A stretch of DNA of 64,000 bases from Comamonadaceae bacterium (GTDB taxonomy: Bacteria; Pseudomonadota; Gammaproteobacteria; Burkholderiales; Burkholderiaceae_C), in assembly GCA_947372745.1 (NCBI GenBank), contig CANBUY010000002.1, positions 49,587 through 113,586 on the forward strand, written 5' to 3'. Each line of letters starts with the position of its first letter. Position 1 is the first letter of the stretch. The notes beneath the pieces were generated by a model that worked only from the letters and a program-made list of their open reading frames with translations, was not told the DNA's origin and did no database searches. Both the position numbers and the translations under genes were made by a program. Shown here in pieces: positions 17,248 through 25,495 of this stretch.

Positions 17248-18243
17248 TCAAAGTTTTGCGGATTCGGCACGCAGCTTCTTGACAAAGTCGCCCACGGGCG
17301 AGGCTTCCCATTTGTCCCAGACCTTCGCGGTTGCAGCTTTGAAGGGGGCGAGATCGGGCTCGTTGATCGTCACGCCAGGCATCTTGCGGAATTCGCCAAT
17401 TAGCTTGTCATCAGATTCCAGCATCAGCTTGCGTTCATACGTTGCTGCCTCTGCGGCCACTTCCGAGACCAGCTTGCGGTCGGCTTCAGAAAGTTTCTTC
17501 CAGGTAATACCGCTCATCAGAAATGGCATGGACTCGTATTTGTGGCGCGTCAGCGACAGGTACTTTTGAACTTCATAAAGCTTGCTGGAGTGGATGTTGG
17601 CCAGAGGGTTCTCTTGTCCATCGACCACGCCTTGCTGGATGGCGACATACAACTCGGAAAAGTTGATCTGCTGCGTGCTGCCGCCCATGGCCTGAAACAG
17701 GTCGACCGTAGCAGGGTCTGCAGGCGTGCGAATTTTCATGCCCTTCAGATCATCAGGTTTTGTGATGGGGCGTTTGTTGTTGGTGGTTTGACGAATGCCG
17801 TTGTCCCACCAGGCGAGCAACACCAGGTTCTTCGACTCGAACTTGTTGGCCAAGTCTTTGCCTAGAGGACCGTCCAGCAGTTTCCAGGCTTGGGGCAGTG
17901 AGGAGAAAAGGAAGGGCATGCCCAGTGCTGCGGTCTCAGGCACCACGGCGGACACCGGGCCTTGCGAGTTCACACTCATGTCGAGCGTGCCGGTGCGCAT
18001 GGCGGTCAGCATGGTCTGGTCGTCGCCCAGTTGGGCGCCGCCGGCTACTTGTACCGTAATGCGGCCATTGCTGCGCTTGCTCATTTGCTCTGAAAAATAG
18101 GTGGCCCCCAACGATTTGGGGTTGCCGGGCGCGGCGTTGTGTCCGAGTGTCAGCTTGATCGGGGATTGGGCAAACGCTATTGAACCCGCACAAGCCAATG
18201 CAGCAACCAGGGTGGCGCGGCGGAAAATATTGAATCGTGTCAT
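17248..18243 (-). CDS. dctP: TRAP transporter substrate-binding protein, DctP family
   Basis: 331 residues with a cleavable signal peptide (RRATLVAALACAGSIAFA then QS). Family blocks: LGHNAAPGNPKSLGATYFSE, GAQLGDDQTMLTAMRTGTLDM, DLKGMKIRTP with the conserved arginine that binds a carboxylate, and VVDGQENPLANIHSSKLYEVQKY. The arginine argues for an acid substrate, while operon kinases argue for a keto sugar, so either a sugar acid or a polyol is possible. Confidence 0.92.
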   Translation of the reverse strand: MTRFNIFRRATLVAALACAGSIAFAQSPIKLTLGHNAAPGNPKSLGATYFSEQMSKRSNGRITVQVAGGAQLGDDQTMLTAMRTGTLDMSVNSQGPVSAVVPETAALGMPFLFSSLPQAWKLLDGPLGKDLANKFESKNLVLLAWWDNGIRQTTNNKRPITKPDDLKGMKIRTPADPATVDLFQAMGGSTQQINFSELYVAIQQGVVDGQENPLANIHSSKLYEVQKYLSLTRHKYESMPFLMSGITWKKLSEADRKLVSEVAAEAATYERKLMLESDDKLIGEFRKMPGVTINEPDLAPFKAATAKVWDKWEASPVGDFVKKLRAESAKL

Positions 18244-18325
18244 GTTGTCTCCTAATGGTTTTATCTATGCAGCGATACCGTGCTGCGACCGGTTTCCTTC
18301 ACTTGGGCGGTATGCCCGAAATACC

Positions 18326-19075
18326 TTAATGAATCAGCATGCCGCCGTTCACATCCAGCGTGATGCCGGTGCAATAACCGGACAGGTCGCTGGCCAAAAA
18401 CACTACACAACCGGCCACGTCATCGGGTGCGCCGATATAGCCGAGTGGGATGCCATCAAGAATGGCCTGTTTCTTGTCATCAGGGATTAGTCCCTTGTTG
18501 ATGTCGGTGGCAATCAGGCCTGGCGTGACGCAGTTCACCCGCACGCCCTGGCCGCCAAATTCACGCGCCATGGCGCGGGCCAGTCCCAACACGCCGGCTT
18601 TGGCGGCTGAGTAGTGAGGCCCACCTAAAATGCCGCCGCCGCGTTGAGCTGAGACCGAGGATATGCAAACAATCGAGCCACGCTTTTGCGCCAGCATCGT
18701 GGGCAGCACGGCTTGCGAGGCCACCAGCGTGCCGCGCAGGCTCACGTCTAGTACGGCGTCATAGTCTTGCGGCGAAATATCCAGTGTTTTACGAGGCTGG
18801 GTAATGCCTGCGTTGTTGACCAAAATGTCAATTCGCCCTTTGGCGCTGACGACTTGAGCCACAGCGGCGGCGCACGATGCTTTGTCGGTGACATCCGCCA
18901 CCAGACCCAGATGCTGCGACCCCAGACGGGCAGCGGCAGCGGCAGGGTCGGCGTGAGCGAGATCGAGAATGACGATGGTGGCGCCTTGGGCAGCCATCAT
19001 TCGGGCGGTAGCAAAACCCAAGCCGTTGGGGCCGGCGCCGCCGGTGATAACGGCGACTCTGTCTTTCAGCAACAT
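18326..19075 (-). CDS. Short-chain dehydrogenase/reductase, probable polyol or sugar-acid dehydrogenase
   Basis: 249 residues from the ATG at 19075. Cofactor motif TGGAGPNGLG at about 10-19, Asp in ILDLA near 40 favouring NAD, NNAG near 90, catalytic Ser and YSAAK near 155, and the C-terminal YCTGITLDVNGGM. First gene of the operon, divergent from the LysR gene. In an erythrulose pathway it could oxidise threitol or erythritol to the ketose; this is inference from context. Confidence 0.85.
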   Translation of the reverse strand: MLLKDRVAVITGGAGPNGLGFATARMMAAQGATIVILDLAHADPAAAAARLGSQHLGLVADVTDKASCAAAVAQVVSAKGRIDILVNNAGITQPRKTLDISPQDYDAVLDVSLRGTLVASQAVLPTMLAQKRGSIVCISSVSAQRGGGILGGPHYSAAKAGVLGLARAMAREFGGQGVRVNCVTPGLIATDINKGLIPDDKKQAILDGIPLGYIGAPDDVAGCVVFLASDLSGYCTGITLDVNGGMLIH

Positions 19076-19196
19076 GTGTTGACTCCTTGTTAATAAGCGG
19101 CGATTCTGAATAAAAAAAGCCCTCGCTACAAACGATAAAATCTCAAGTTCAAGTGAATATCTGTCATGTTGCACTGCAATAACAACGTCAACCATC
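19076..19196. promoter_or_regulatory. Divergent promoter/operator region, SDR operon and LysR gene
   Basis: 121 bases between two divergent starts. Contains a TTGCACTGCAA palindrome at 19169-19179 and a TTCA-AG-TGAA element at 19148-19157, either of which could be a LysR-type binding site. Assignment rests on position and symmetry only. Confidence 0.45.
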
Positions 19197-20078
19197 ATGT
19201 TGCCTCCACTGCCCTCCCTGCAGGCTTTTGAAGCCATTGCCCGCCGCCGAAGCTTTGCCCTGGCTGCGGCAGAACTCTATCTCACCCCTTCAGCCGTGAG
19301 CCACCAGGTCGCTCGGCTTGAAAGCTTTTTGGGTGTCAAATTGTTTGAGCGCTCTTCACGCGGTGTCAAACTGAGTCCGGCAGGCGAGGTCTATCTGCAA
19401 CGCGTAGCAGGTGCTTTGGGGGCCATCAGCGCCGCTACGGACGATCTGCGCCAAGGGGTACGCAACACCTTGTATGTGCACGCCAGCCCCAGTTTTGCCA
19501 GCTTGTGGTTGATGCCTCGCATTGGTCAATTTGCGCAGGCACACCCAGGGGTCTCGCTGTTTCTTTCGGCTTCGCACCTGCACTCTGACTTTGAGTTGGG
19601 GCAGGTGGATATTGATATTCGTTATGGTGTGCCGGACTGGCCCGGTTTGGTGGTGAAACCGGTGTTTCGTGAAACGATTTTGCCCCTGGCTAGCGCCGAC
19701 TTTATCGAGCGGCACCAGATACGCACACCAGCCGACCTGATGCAGGTGCCGCTGATCCAGTCCACCGTGGGTGTTATTCAGTGGTCAGACTGGTTTGCTG
19801 TGCATTCGCCGCTTAAAAAGCCGGAACGCTTTGCCTTGCGCTTTGACCGCGCGCTGATGGCCTTGGACGCCGCAGTGCAGGGCTTGGGTGTGGCGCTTGA
19901 GAGTGCCGTGATTGGCCGTAGCTACCTTGAATCGGGCAAGTTGCAGGCCGTTTTTGACCCCAGTTGGGCCCTGCCGGTACAAGCCCACTTTGTGGTCTAC
20001 CCCGAGCGACATGGCTACCGCTCTGAAGTGGCCCAGTTTTTAGCCTGGCTGGCAAATCAAGTGGACGAAGATGCTTGA
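19197..20078 (+). CDS. LysR-family transcriptional regulator (GcvA-like)
   Basis: 293 residues. The N-terminal helix-turn-helix has PPLPSLQAFEAIARRRSF, AAAELYLTPSAVSHQVARLE and LGVKLFERSSRGVKLSPAGEVYL, as in GcvA-type regulators; the C-terminal co-inducer domain runs from about 90. Transcribed away from the SDR-TRAP-kinase operon and so likely its activator. Its stop directly abuts the stop of the convergent MFS gene. Confidence 0.9.
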   Translation: MLPPLPSLQAFEAIARRRSFALAAAELYLTPSAVSHQVARLESFLGVKLFERSSRGVKLSPAGEVYLQRVAGALGAISAATDDLRQGVRNTLYVHASPSFASLWLMPRIGQFAQAHPGVSLFLSASHLHSDFELGQVDIDIRYGVPDWPGLVVKPVFRETILPLASADFIERHQIRTPADLMQVPLIQSTVGVIQWSDWFAVHSPLKKPERFALRFDRALMALDAAVQGLGVALESAVIGRSYLESGKLQAVFDPSWALPVQAHFVVYPERHGYRSEVAQFLAWLANQVDEDA

Positions 20079-21422
20079 CTAGCGCAACCAAAGCCGCGAC
20101 AAACTAGCCACTGCCGCCAGCCCCGCAAACCCGGCGCCTAAGCCCAAGGCCCAGCCTGCACCCTGCACACCGGCCAGCCCAAAGCACAGCGCCACCAGCG
20201 CGGCACCACTGGTTTGGCCCAGCAAGCGGGCCATGGCGATGACGCCGCTGGCGCCGCCGCTGCGCTCGGGCGGTGCGCTGGACATGAGCGCGTTCAGGTT
20301 GGGGGATTGAAATAGGCCAAAGCCCACGCCGCACAGGCCCATGCGCAGCACAATCCCCAGCGCACTGGCATCAAAGGGCAATAGCGCTAATGAAATCATG
20401 CCCACGCACAAAATAGACAAGCCCACGCCACCCAACAGTCCGGGCGGGTAGCGGTCAGACAGTCGCCCGGCAATGGGGGCCGACAAGGCCACCACGATGG
20501 CCCACGACATCATCAAAAACCCGGTTTCCACCGGGTTGCGGTGCAACACGGCCTCAAAGTAAAAGGGCAACGAAACAAAGGCCAGGCCTTGCGCCGTGAA
20601 CGATGCCATCGCCGTGATGGCCGACATCGCAAACAAAGGGCGGCGCAGCAAATCGACCGGCAACATGGGGGCGGGGTGGCCGCTTTGGCGCTTGAGCAGC
20701 CCCAAGCCTGCGGCCAAAGCCAGGCCTGCAGCGGGCAAGATGATGGACCAGGCTTCGCGCTGGGCGGCGGCGCTTAAGGAAAAGATCAGCGCGGCAAACG
20801 CCACCGCCGTGAGCGCGGCCGTGAGGGGGTCGAAGCGGTGCCCGCGAGGAGCACTCAAAGGCAGCGCGGGCCAGGCAAAGGCCAAAGCCAGCAAGCCCAG
20901 CGGCACATTGATAGCAAAGAGCCAGGGCCAATCAGCCACTGACAACACCACCGAGGCCACTGCTGGCCCCAGAGTAAAGCCCAAACCGACCACCAAGGCA
21001 TTCAGCCCCACACCCCGGCCCAGCCTATGGGGTGGGTAAATGAGGCGGATCAGCGCGATGTTGACGCTCATGACGCCTGCAGCGCCAATGCCCTGAAAAG
21101 CACGCGCCGCCGATAAACTGGGCAGCGTGGTCGCCAACGCGCAGGCCAGCGAGCCTGCCGTAAAAAGCGCCAGCCCCGCCAAAAAAACGCGTCGGGGGCC
21201 GAGTAAATCACCCAAAGCGGCCAGAGGCAGCAAGCTGGCCACGATGGCCAGTTGGTAGGTGTTGATGATCCAAATGGAAGCAGCGGGGGACGCGTGCAGG
21301 TCCGCGGCAATGGCGGGCAGGGCGGTGTTGGCAATAGAGGTGTCGAGCGAGCCCAAGGCCACGCCCAGCAAAATAGCCAGCAGCGCACGCAGGTCGATGG
21401 CGACGTGTGGTGAAGCGGTCAC
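20079..21422 (-). CDS. MFS transporter, DHA2/EmrB-QacA type drug exporter
   Basis: 447 residues with 12 or more membrane segments. The pattern LGSLDTSIANTALPAIAADL in helix 1, WIINTYQLAIVASLLPLAALGDLLGPRRVFLAG, and the proline-glycine GLGFTLGPAVASVV in helix 5 is that of proton-driven drug exporters. The start is a GTG at 21422 that overlaps the recQ stop as GTGA, so expression is coupled to recQ. Substrate unknown. Confidence 0.87.
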   Translation of the reverse strand: MTASPHVAIDLRALLAILLGVALGSLDTSIANTALPAIAADLHASPAASIWIINTYQLAIVASLLPLAALGDLLGPRRVFLAGLALFTAGSLACALATTLPSLSAARAFQGIGAAGVMSVNIALIRLIYPPHRLGRGVGLNALVVGLGFTLGPAVASVVLSVADWPWLFAINVPLGLLALAFAWPALPLSAPRGHRFDPLTAALTAVAFAALIFSLSAAAQREAWSIILPAAGLALAAGLGLLKRQSGHPAPMLPVDLLRRPLFAMSAITAMASFTAQGLAFVSLPFYFEAVLHRNPVETGFLMMSWAIVVALSAPIAGRLSDRYPPGLLGGVGLSILCVGMISLALLPFDASALGIVLRMGLCGVGFGLFQSPNLNALMSSAPPERSGGASGVIAMARLLGQTSGAALVALCFGLAGVQGAGWALGLGAGFAGLAAVASLSRLWLR

Positions 21423-23278
21423 GCCGTGCCCTCGGGCATCAGGGCCACCACCCGCAACACCTCTTGGCCGTAGGCTTCGAGCTTTTTGGCGCCAATGCCG
21501 GTGATGCCTTGCAGATCGGCCAGCGATTGGGGAGCCAGTTCAGCAATGGCGGCCAGCGTGGCATCGTGAAAGATGACGTAGGCCGGCAGGTTGTGCTCGG
21601 CGGCCACTTCTGAGCGCCAGGCTTTGAGGGCCAAAAAGCGATTTTGGCCGTCGGCATCCAGCGTGGCGGGGGCTTTGGCGGTGGAGCTTGACGGGCTGCG
21701 CTTGGCTTTGCGCTCAGCAGGCGTGGAGACAGACTGGCGCAGTTGCACTGACACGTCACCCTTGAGCACAGCGCGCGAGCCGTCGGTTAGTTGCAAGGTG
21801 TTGAAGGCTTGGGCATCCACCGCTACCGCGCCAATGGCGATGAGTTGGCGCAGCACGCCGCGCAATTGCAGCTCACTCAGGTCGGCGCCAATGCCAAAGG
21901 TACTCAGGGTTTCATGGCCGCGCTGGGTAATTTTTTCAGTCGTTTTGCCACGCAAAATATCCATGATATGGCCCGCGCCATAGCTGATACCGCCCATTTG
22001 TTGCACCCGGTAAATAGTGCTGAGCAGCTTGCGGGCGGCGTCTGTGCCGTCCCAAACCGCAGGCGGATTCAAACAGTTATCGCAGTTTCCGCAGGGCTTG
22101 CTGGCCTCGTCAAAGTAGGCCAGCAGGCGCACGCGGCGGCAGTCGGTGGCTTCGGCCAGGCCCAGCAGCGCATCGAGTTTGCCGCGCAGGCCTTGCTTGA
22201 ATTCTTCGCCCGCAGGGCTCTCGTCGATCATGCGGCGCTGGTTCACCACGTCTTGCAGGCCGTAGCACATCCAGGCATCTGCAGGTGCGCCGTCACGCCC
22301 GGCGCGGCCGGTTTCTTGGTAGTAACCTTCGATGTTTTTGGGCATGTCCAGGTGCGCCACAAAGCGCACGTCGGGCTTGTCGATGCCCATGCCAAAGGCG
22401 ATGGTAGCCACCATCACAATGCCCTCGCTGCGCAAAAACTGGTCCTGGTTGGCCTGGCGCACTTTGACGTCCAAGCCCGCGTGGTACGGCAGCGCGGCAA
22501 TGCCCTCTTCGCACAGCATCTCGGCAATTTCTTCCACCCGCTTGCGCGACTGGCAATACACAATGCCGGCGTCGCCCATGTGCTCGCGCAGAATAAAGCG
22601 CAGCAGCTGCTGCGTAGCCTGCGCTTTTTCGACAATGGTGTAGCTGATGTTGGGGCGGTCAAAGCTGCTGACAAAGAGCTTGGCCTCTTGCAGTTGCAGG
22701 CGCTCGACGATGTCGGCGCGGGTCAACGCGTCGGCGGTGGCGGTGAGCGCAATGCGCGGCACATTGGAAAAGCGCTCGTGCAGCACGCTCAAGGCACGGT
22801 ATTCGGGCCTGAAGTCGTGGCCCCATTGGCTCACGCAGTGCGCCTCGTCAATGGCAAACAGGCTGAGTTTGCCCCGCTCGTTTAAGGAGTCGAGTTGCGC
22901 CAAAAAGCGCGGGTTGGTCACGCGCTCTGGCGCGGCATAAAGCAGAGTGATGTCGCCGCGCATCAGGCGCTTTTCGATCTGTTGGGCTTGTTCGCTGGTC
23001 AAGGTCGAGTTCAAAAACTCGGCGCTTACCCCGGCTTCGTGCAGCGCGCCCACTTGGTCGTGCATCAGCGCAATCAAGGGGCTGATGACGATGGTGATGC
23101 CCTGCCCGGCTTGCTCGCGCGCAATGGCCGGTATCTGGTAGCACAGCGACTTGCCCCCGCCCGTGGGCATGAGCACCAGCGCATCACCCCCCATCACGAC
23201 GTGCTCAATGATGGCCTGCTGCGGCCCCCGGAACGCACCGTAGCCAAAAACTTCTTGAAGAATGAGGTGAATAGACAA
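21419..23278 (-). CDS. recQ: ATP-dependent DNA helicase RecQ
   Basis: 619 residues, usual RecQ length. Walker A PTGGGKS at 38-44, DEAH box at 144-147, helicase C domain with QETGRAGRDG, the RQC zinc site (C-RR-VRLLAYFDE...C-GNCDNC near 380-403), winged helix, and a C-terminal HRDC domain from about 540. It unwinds recombination and replication intermediates. Upstream lies a dispersed repeat copy. Confidence 0.95.
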   Translation of the reverse strand: MSIHLILQEVFGYGAFRGPQQAIIEHVVMGGDALVLMPTGGGKSLCYQIPAIAREQAGQGITIVISPLIALMHDQVGALHEAGVSAEFLNSTLTSEQAQQIEKRLMRGDITLLYAAPERVTNPRFLAQLDSLNERGKLSLFAIDEAHCVSQWGHDFRPEYRALSVLHERFSNVPRIALTATADALTRADIVERLQLQEAKLFVSSFDRPNISYTIVEKAQATQQLLRFILREHMGDAGIVYCQSRKRVEEIAEMLCEEGIAALPYHAGLDVKVRQANQDQFLRSEGIVMVATIAFGMGIDKPDVRFVAHLDMPKNIEGYYQETGRAGRDGAPADAWMCYGLQDVVNQRRMIDESPAGEEFKQGLRGKLDALLGLAEATDCRRVRLLAYFDEASKPCGNCDNCLNPPAVWDGTDAARKLLSTIYRVQQMGGISYGAGHIMDILRGKTTEKITQRGHETLSTFGIGADLSELQLRGVLRQLIAIGAVAVDAQAFNTLQLTDGSRAVLKGDVSVQLRQSVSTPAERKAKRSPSSSTAKAPATLDADGQNRFLALKAWRSEVAAEHNLPAYVIFHDATLAAIAELAPQSLADLQGITGIGAKKLEAYGQEVLRVVALMPEGTA

Positions 23279-23284
23279 AATGAG

Positions 23285-23336
23285 TGCTATATATTTTCTA
23301 GCTGCTTAAGCACGTTTTTAAAGGGCTAGAGGCTTA
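23285..23336 (+). repeat. Dispersed repeat copy 3 (upstream of recQ)
   Basis: TGCTATATATTTTCTAGCTG followed by CTTAAGCACGT and AAAGGGCTAGAGGC. The most complete match to the family. Lies between the divergent recQ and metH1 genes. Confidence 0.7.
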
Positions 23337-23443
23337 ATTAATCTAAATTTAAACTGTGGCGGACTTTTGCAGCCAGCGCGGGGTGGGTGTTCCATTGTCC
23401 CATCCGCCGACGGTGCATTCCCCATTTTCTACAATAGCCCGCT

Positions 23444-24487
23444 ATGAAAGCACTCACCTACACCCGCGCCCAAGCCCTCCCCGATATTCTGGCCCGGCGC
23501 ATCATGATTTTGGACGGGGCCATGGGCACCATGATTCAGCGCTTCAAGCTAAGCGAGGCCCAGTACAGGGGCGAACGTTTCAAAGACTTCCCCAAAGACG
23601 TGAAGGGCAACAACGAGTTGTTGTCCTTGACCCGCCCGGATGTGATCAGCAGCATCCACGAGCGCTACCTGGCCGCTGGCGCCGACATGATCGAGACCAA
23701 CACCTTTGGCGCCACCACCGTGGCCCAGGCCGACTACGACATGGCAGACCTGGCTTATGAGATGAATTTAGAGTCGGCCAAACTGGCCCGCGCCGCCTGC
23801 GACAAGTTCTCGACGCCGGAGCATCCGCGCTTTGTGTTGGGCGCTCTGGGCCCCACACCCAAAACCGCCAGCATCAGCCCCGATGTAAACGACCCCGGCG
23901 CCCGCAACGTCAACTTTGAGCAGCTGCGTGTGGCCTATTACGACCAGGTGAAAGCCTTGGTGGAAGGCGGCAGCGATGCGCTTTTGGTAGAAACGATTTT
24001 TGACACGCTCAACGCCAAAGCCGCCCTGTTTGCCATTGACGAATATTTTGAAGCCTCAGGGGAGCGACTGCCGCTTATCATCAGTGGCACCGTGACCGAC
24101 GCCTCCGGGCGCATCCTGAGCGGCCAGACCGTGACCGCCTTTTGGTACAGCGTGCGCCACGCCCAGCCGCTGGCCGTGGGCCTAAACTGCGCGCTAGGCG
24201 CCGCCCTCATGCGCCCCTACATCCAAGAGCTGGCCCGTGTCGCCCCCGACACGTTCATCAGCTGCTACCCCAACGCCGGCCTGCCCAACCCCATGAGCGA
24301 CACCGGCTTTGACGAAACCCCCGCCGATACCAGCCGCCTGCTGCATGAGTTTGCCGCCGAGGGCTTGGTCAACATCGTAGGCGGTTGCTGCGGCACCACG
24401 CCCGAGCACATCGGCGCTATTCGGGATGCGGTGCTGCCGCTGGCGGGGCGGGTGGTGCAGCGGGCGGGGTTTTATAAAGAAACTTGA
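23444..24487 (+). CDS. metH: Methionine synthase, homocysteine-binding part (split MetH, N-terminal half)
   Basis: 347 residues, covering only the homocysteine S-methyltransferase domain of MetH. DGAMGTM at 24-30, ETNTFGAT near 84, and the zinc cysteines Cys249 (GLNCALG), Cys315 and Cys316 ([11 protein letters not shown]) are all present. It needs the separate protein encoded at 58932 for methyl-folate and cobalamin binding. A TACAAT stands about 10 bases before the ATG, so the message may have almost no leader. No riboswitch is visible upstream. Confidence 0.92.
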   Translation: MKALTYTRAQALPDILARRIMILDGAMGTMIQRFKLSEAQYRGERFKDFPKDVKGNNELLSLTRPDVISSIHERYLAAGADMIETNTFGATTVAQADYDMADLAYEMNLESAKLARAACDKFSTPEHPRFVLGALGPTPKTASISPDVNDPGARNVNFEQLRVAYYDQVKALVEGGSDALLVETIFDTLNAKAALFAIDEYFEASGERLPLIISGTVTDASGRILSGQTVTAFWYSVRHAQPLAVGLNCALGAALMRPYIQELARVAPDTFISCYPNAGLPNPMSDTGFDETPADTSRLLHEFAAEGLVNIVGGCCGTTPEHIGAIRDAVLPLAGRVVQRAGFYKET

Positions 24488-24494
24488 ATGCACG

Positions 24495-24517
24495 GAGTTA
24501 TAATTTTGTTCTAACTC
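24495..24517 (+). promoter_or_regulatory. Promoter/operator of mazEF
   Basis: The inverted repeat GAGTTA (24495-24500) and TAACTC (24512-24517) surrounds a TATAAT -10 box at 24499-24504. The arrangement fits autorepression by the MazE-MazF complex. Confidence 0.5.
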
Positions 24518-24529
24518 TGGAGCCTTTTT

Positions 24530-24793
24530 ATGCTGATAACCGTGCGACAAATTGGAAATTCCCGGGGGGTGTTGATTCCGGCGGTTTTTCTGGCGTCTTG
24601 CCAGATCGAAGACCAAGTGGACATGCAATTGCAAAACGGCCAGTTGGTGATCAAGCCAGTTAAACGCAAGCAGCGGGTCGGCTGGTTTGATCAATCAAGC
24701 CCGGCGTCTGAGGCTGTCTTGGCCCAAGAGCGGGCCGAGGCGCAAGACTGGGGCGATGCGTCCATCGCTGATGACAGCGAGTGGGTCTGGTGA
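24530..24793 (+). CDS. mazE: Antitoxin of MazE/AbrB family
   Basis: 87 residues. N-terminal swapped-hairpin DNA-binding domain LITVRQIGNSRGVLIPAVFLASCQIEDQVDMQL, then an acidic tail rich in D, E and W (AEAQDWGDASIADDSEWVW) that would block the toxin. GGAG lies upstream of the ATG. Its stop overlaps the toxin start as GTGA. Confidence 0.88.
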   Translation: MLITVRQIGNSRGVLIPAVFLASCQIEDQVDMQLQNGQLVIKPVKRKQRVGWFDQSSPASEAVLAQERAEAQDWGDASIADDSEWVW

Positions 24794-25107
24794 GCCGGGT
24801 CATCTCTCGCGGCGAGGTCTATTGGGTCAACCTCGACCCCACCATGGGTAGCGAAATACAAAAGACACGCCCAGCGCTTGTGGTGTCGCCAGAAGACCTG
24901 AACGCTGCCTTGCCCCGCGTCATCATCGCCCCCCTCACCAGTGCCGGGCAGCCGATGGGCTGTCGCCCCGAAGTGGTTTTTCAAAACAAGGGCGCGCGCA
25001 TTTTGCTCGATCAACTGCGCTGCGTGGACAAGGTAAGGCTGGGCAAAAAGATGGGCCAAATTGATGAAGCCGCTTGGCATGACATTTTGCTGGAAATGCT
25101 TGCTTGA
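24790..25107 (+). CDS. mazF: mRNA interferase toxin, MazF/PemK family
   Basis: 105 residues from the GTG at 24790. SRGEVYWVNLDPTMGSEIQKTRPALVVSPEDLN is the PemK/MazF start, with the catalytic Arg in TRPALV and a Thr in PLTSAG. It cleaves single-stranded mRNA and is neutralised by the upstream antitoxin. Full length and intact. This begins the accessory block that separates the two MetH halves. Confidence 0.9.
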   Translation: MSRVISRGEVYWVNLDPTMGSEIQKTRPALVVSPEDLNAALPRVIIAPLTSAGQPMGCRPEVVFQNKGARILLDQLRCVDKVRLGKKMGQIDEAAWHDILLEMLA

Positions 25108-25119
25108 TTGGTAATGATT

Positions 25120-25171
25120 CAGGCCTTTAGCCATTACAAAGCTTGCTTGGGCAGCTATAGTTTTTGATGTT
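25120..25171 (-). repeat. Dispersed repeat copy 4
   Basis: Read on the minus strand: AAAAACTATAGCTGCCCAAGC, then GTAATGGCTAAAGGCC. It is in the opposite orientation to copies 2 and 3. Confidence 0.55.
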
Positions 25172-25450
25172 TTTCGCGACTATGGCACTGACACCATTCG
25201 CTAATTCGAGCAGGTCCCCCTTTTTCTTCAGTAGTGATACCTCAACTGCGCAAGCAGCAGCGCATCTCCGTCAAGCTCGGGCTTGCCGACACCCTTGCGT
25301 CCGGCGCTAAAAACCGCGCCCAATCCGTCGCCGTGATGGGGCACGCAAGACGGCGGTCATGGGCAGACACGCATCATGTTGATGCCCAATGGACGACCAA
25401 CGCGGTAAGCTTAAGCTGCGACCATAGTTTTTTCTTTAATAAATCTAGCA
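25172..25450. other. Gap without an intact gene; possible decayed coding sequence
   Basis: About 280 bases between a repeat and the Fic promoter. On the minus strand one frame reads HGDGLGAVFSAGRKGVGKP and on to a stop at about 25233, without a start codon; it may be the C-terminal relic of a lost gene. I do not recognise the protein. Confidence 0.35.
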
Positions 25451-25482
25451 TTCGAAGTAAAATCTTTTTCTTCGGAGTAAAA
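25451..25482 (+). promoter_or_regulatory. Tandem TTCGRAGTAAAA repeats before the Fic gene
   Basis: TTCGAAGTAAAA at 25451-25462 and TTCGGAGTAAAA at 25471-25482, start to start 20 bases, i.e. about two helical turns. The second overlaps the AAAGAGG ribosome-binding site (25481-25487), so a bound protein could block translation or transcription of the Fic gene. Confidence 0.45.
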
Positions 25483-25495
25483 AGAGGCTTTTGAA

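Noticed and set aside
21791..22885. 364-codon open frame opposite recQ
   Set aside because: Antisense of RecQ, which has all its motifs; the frame has no recognisable domain and no ribosome-binding site.
23337..23443. Riboswitch before the first metH half
   Set aside because: Neither SAH nor cobalamin riboswitch elements can be traced here; only a possible TACAAT box.
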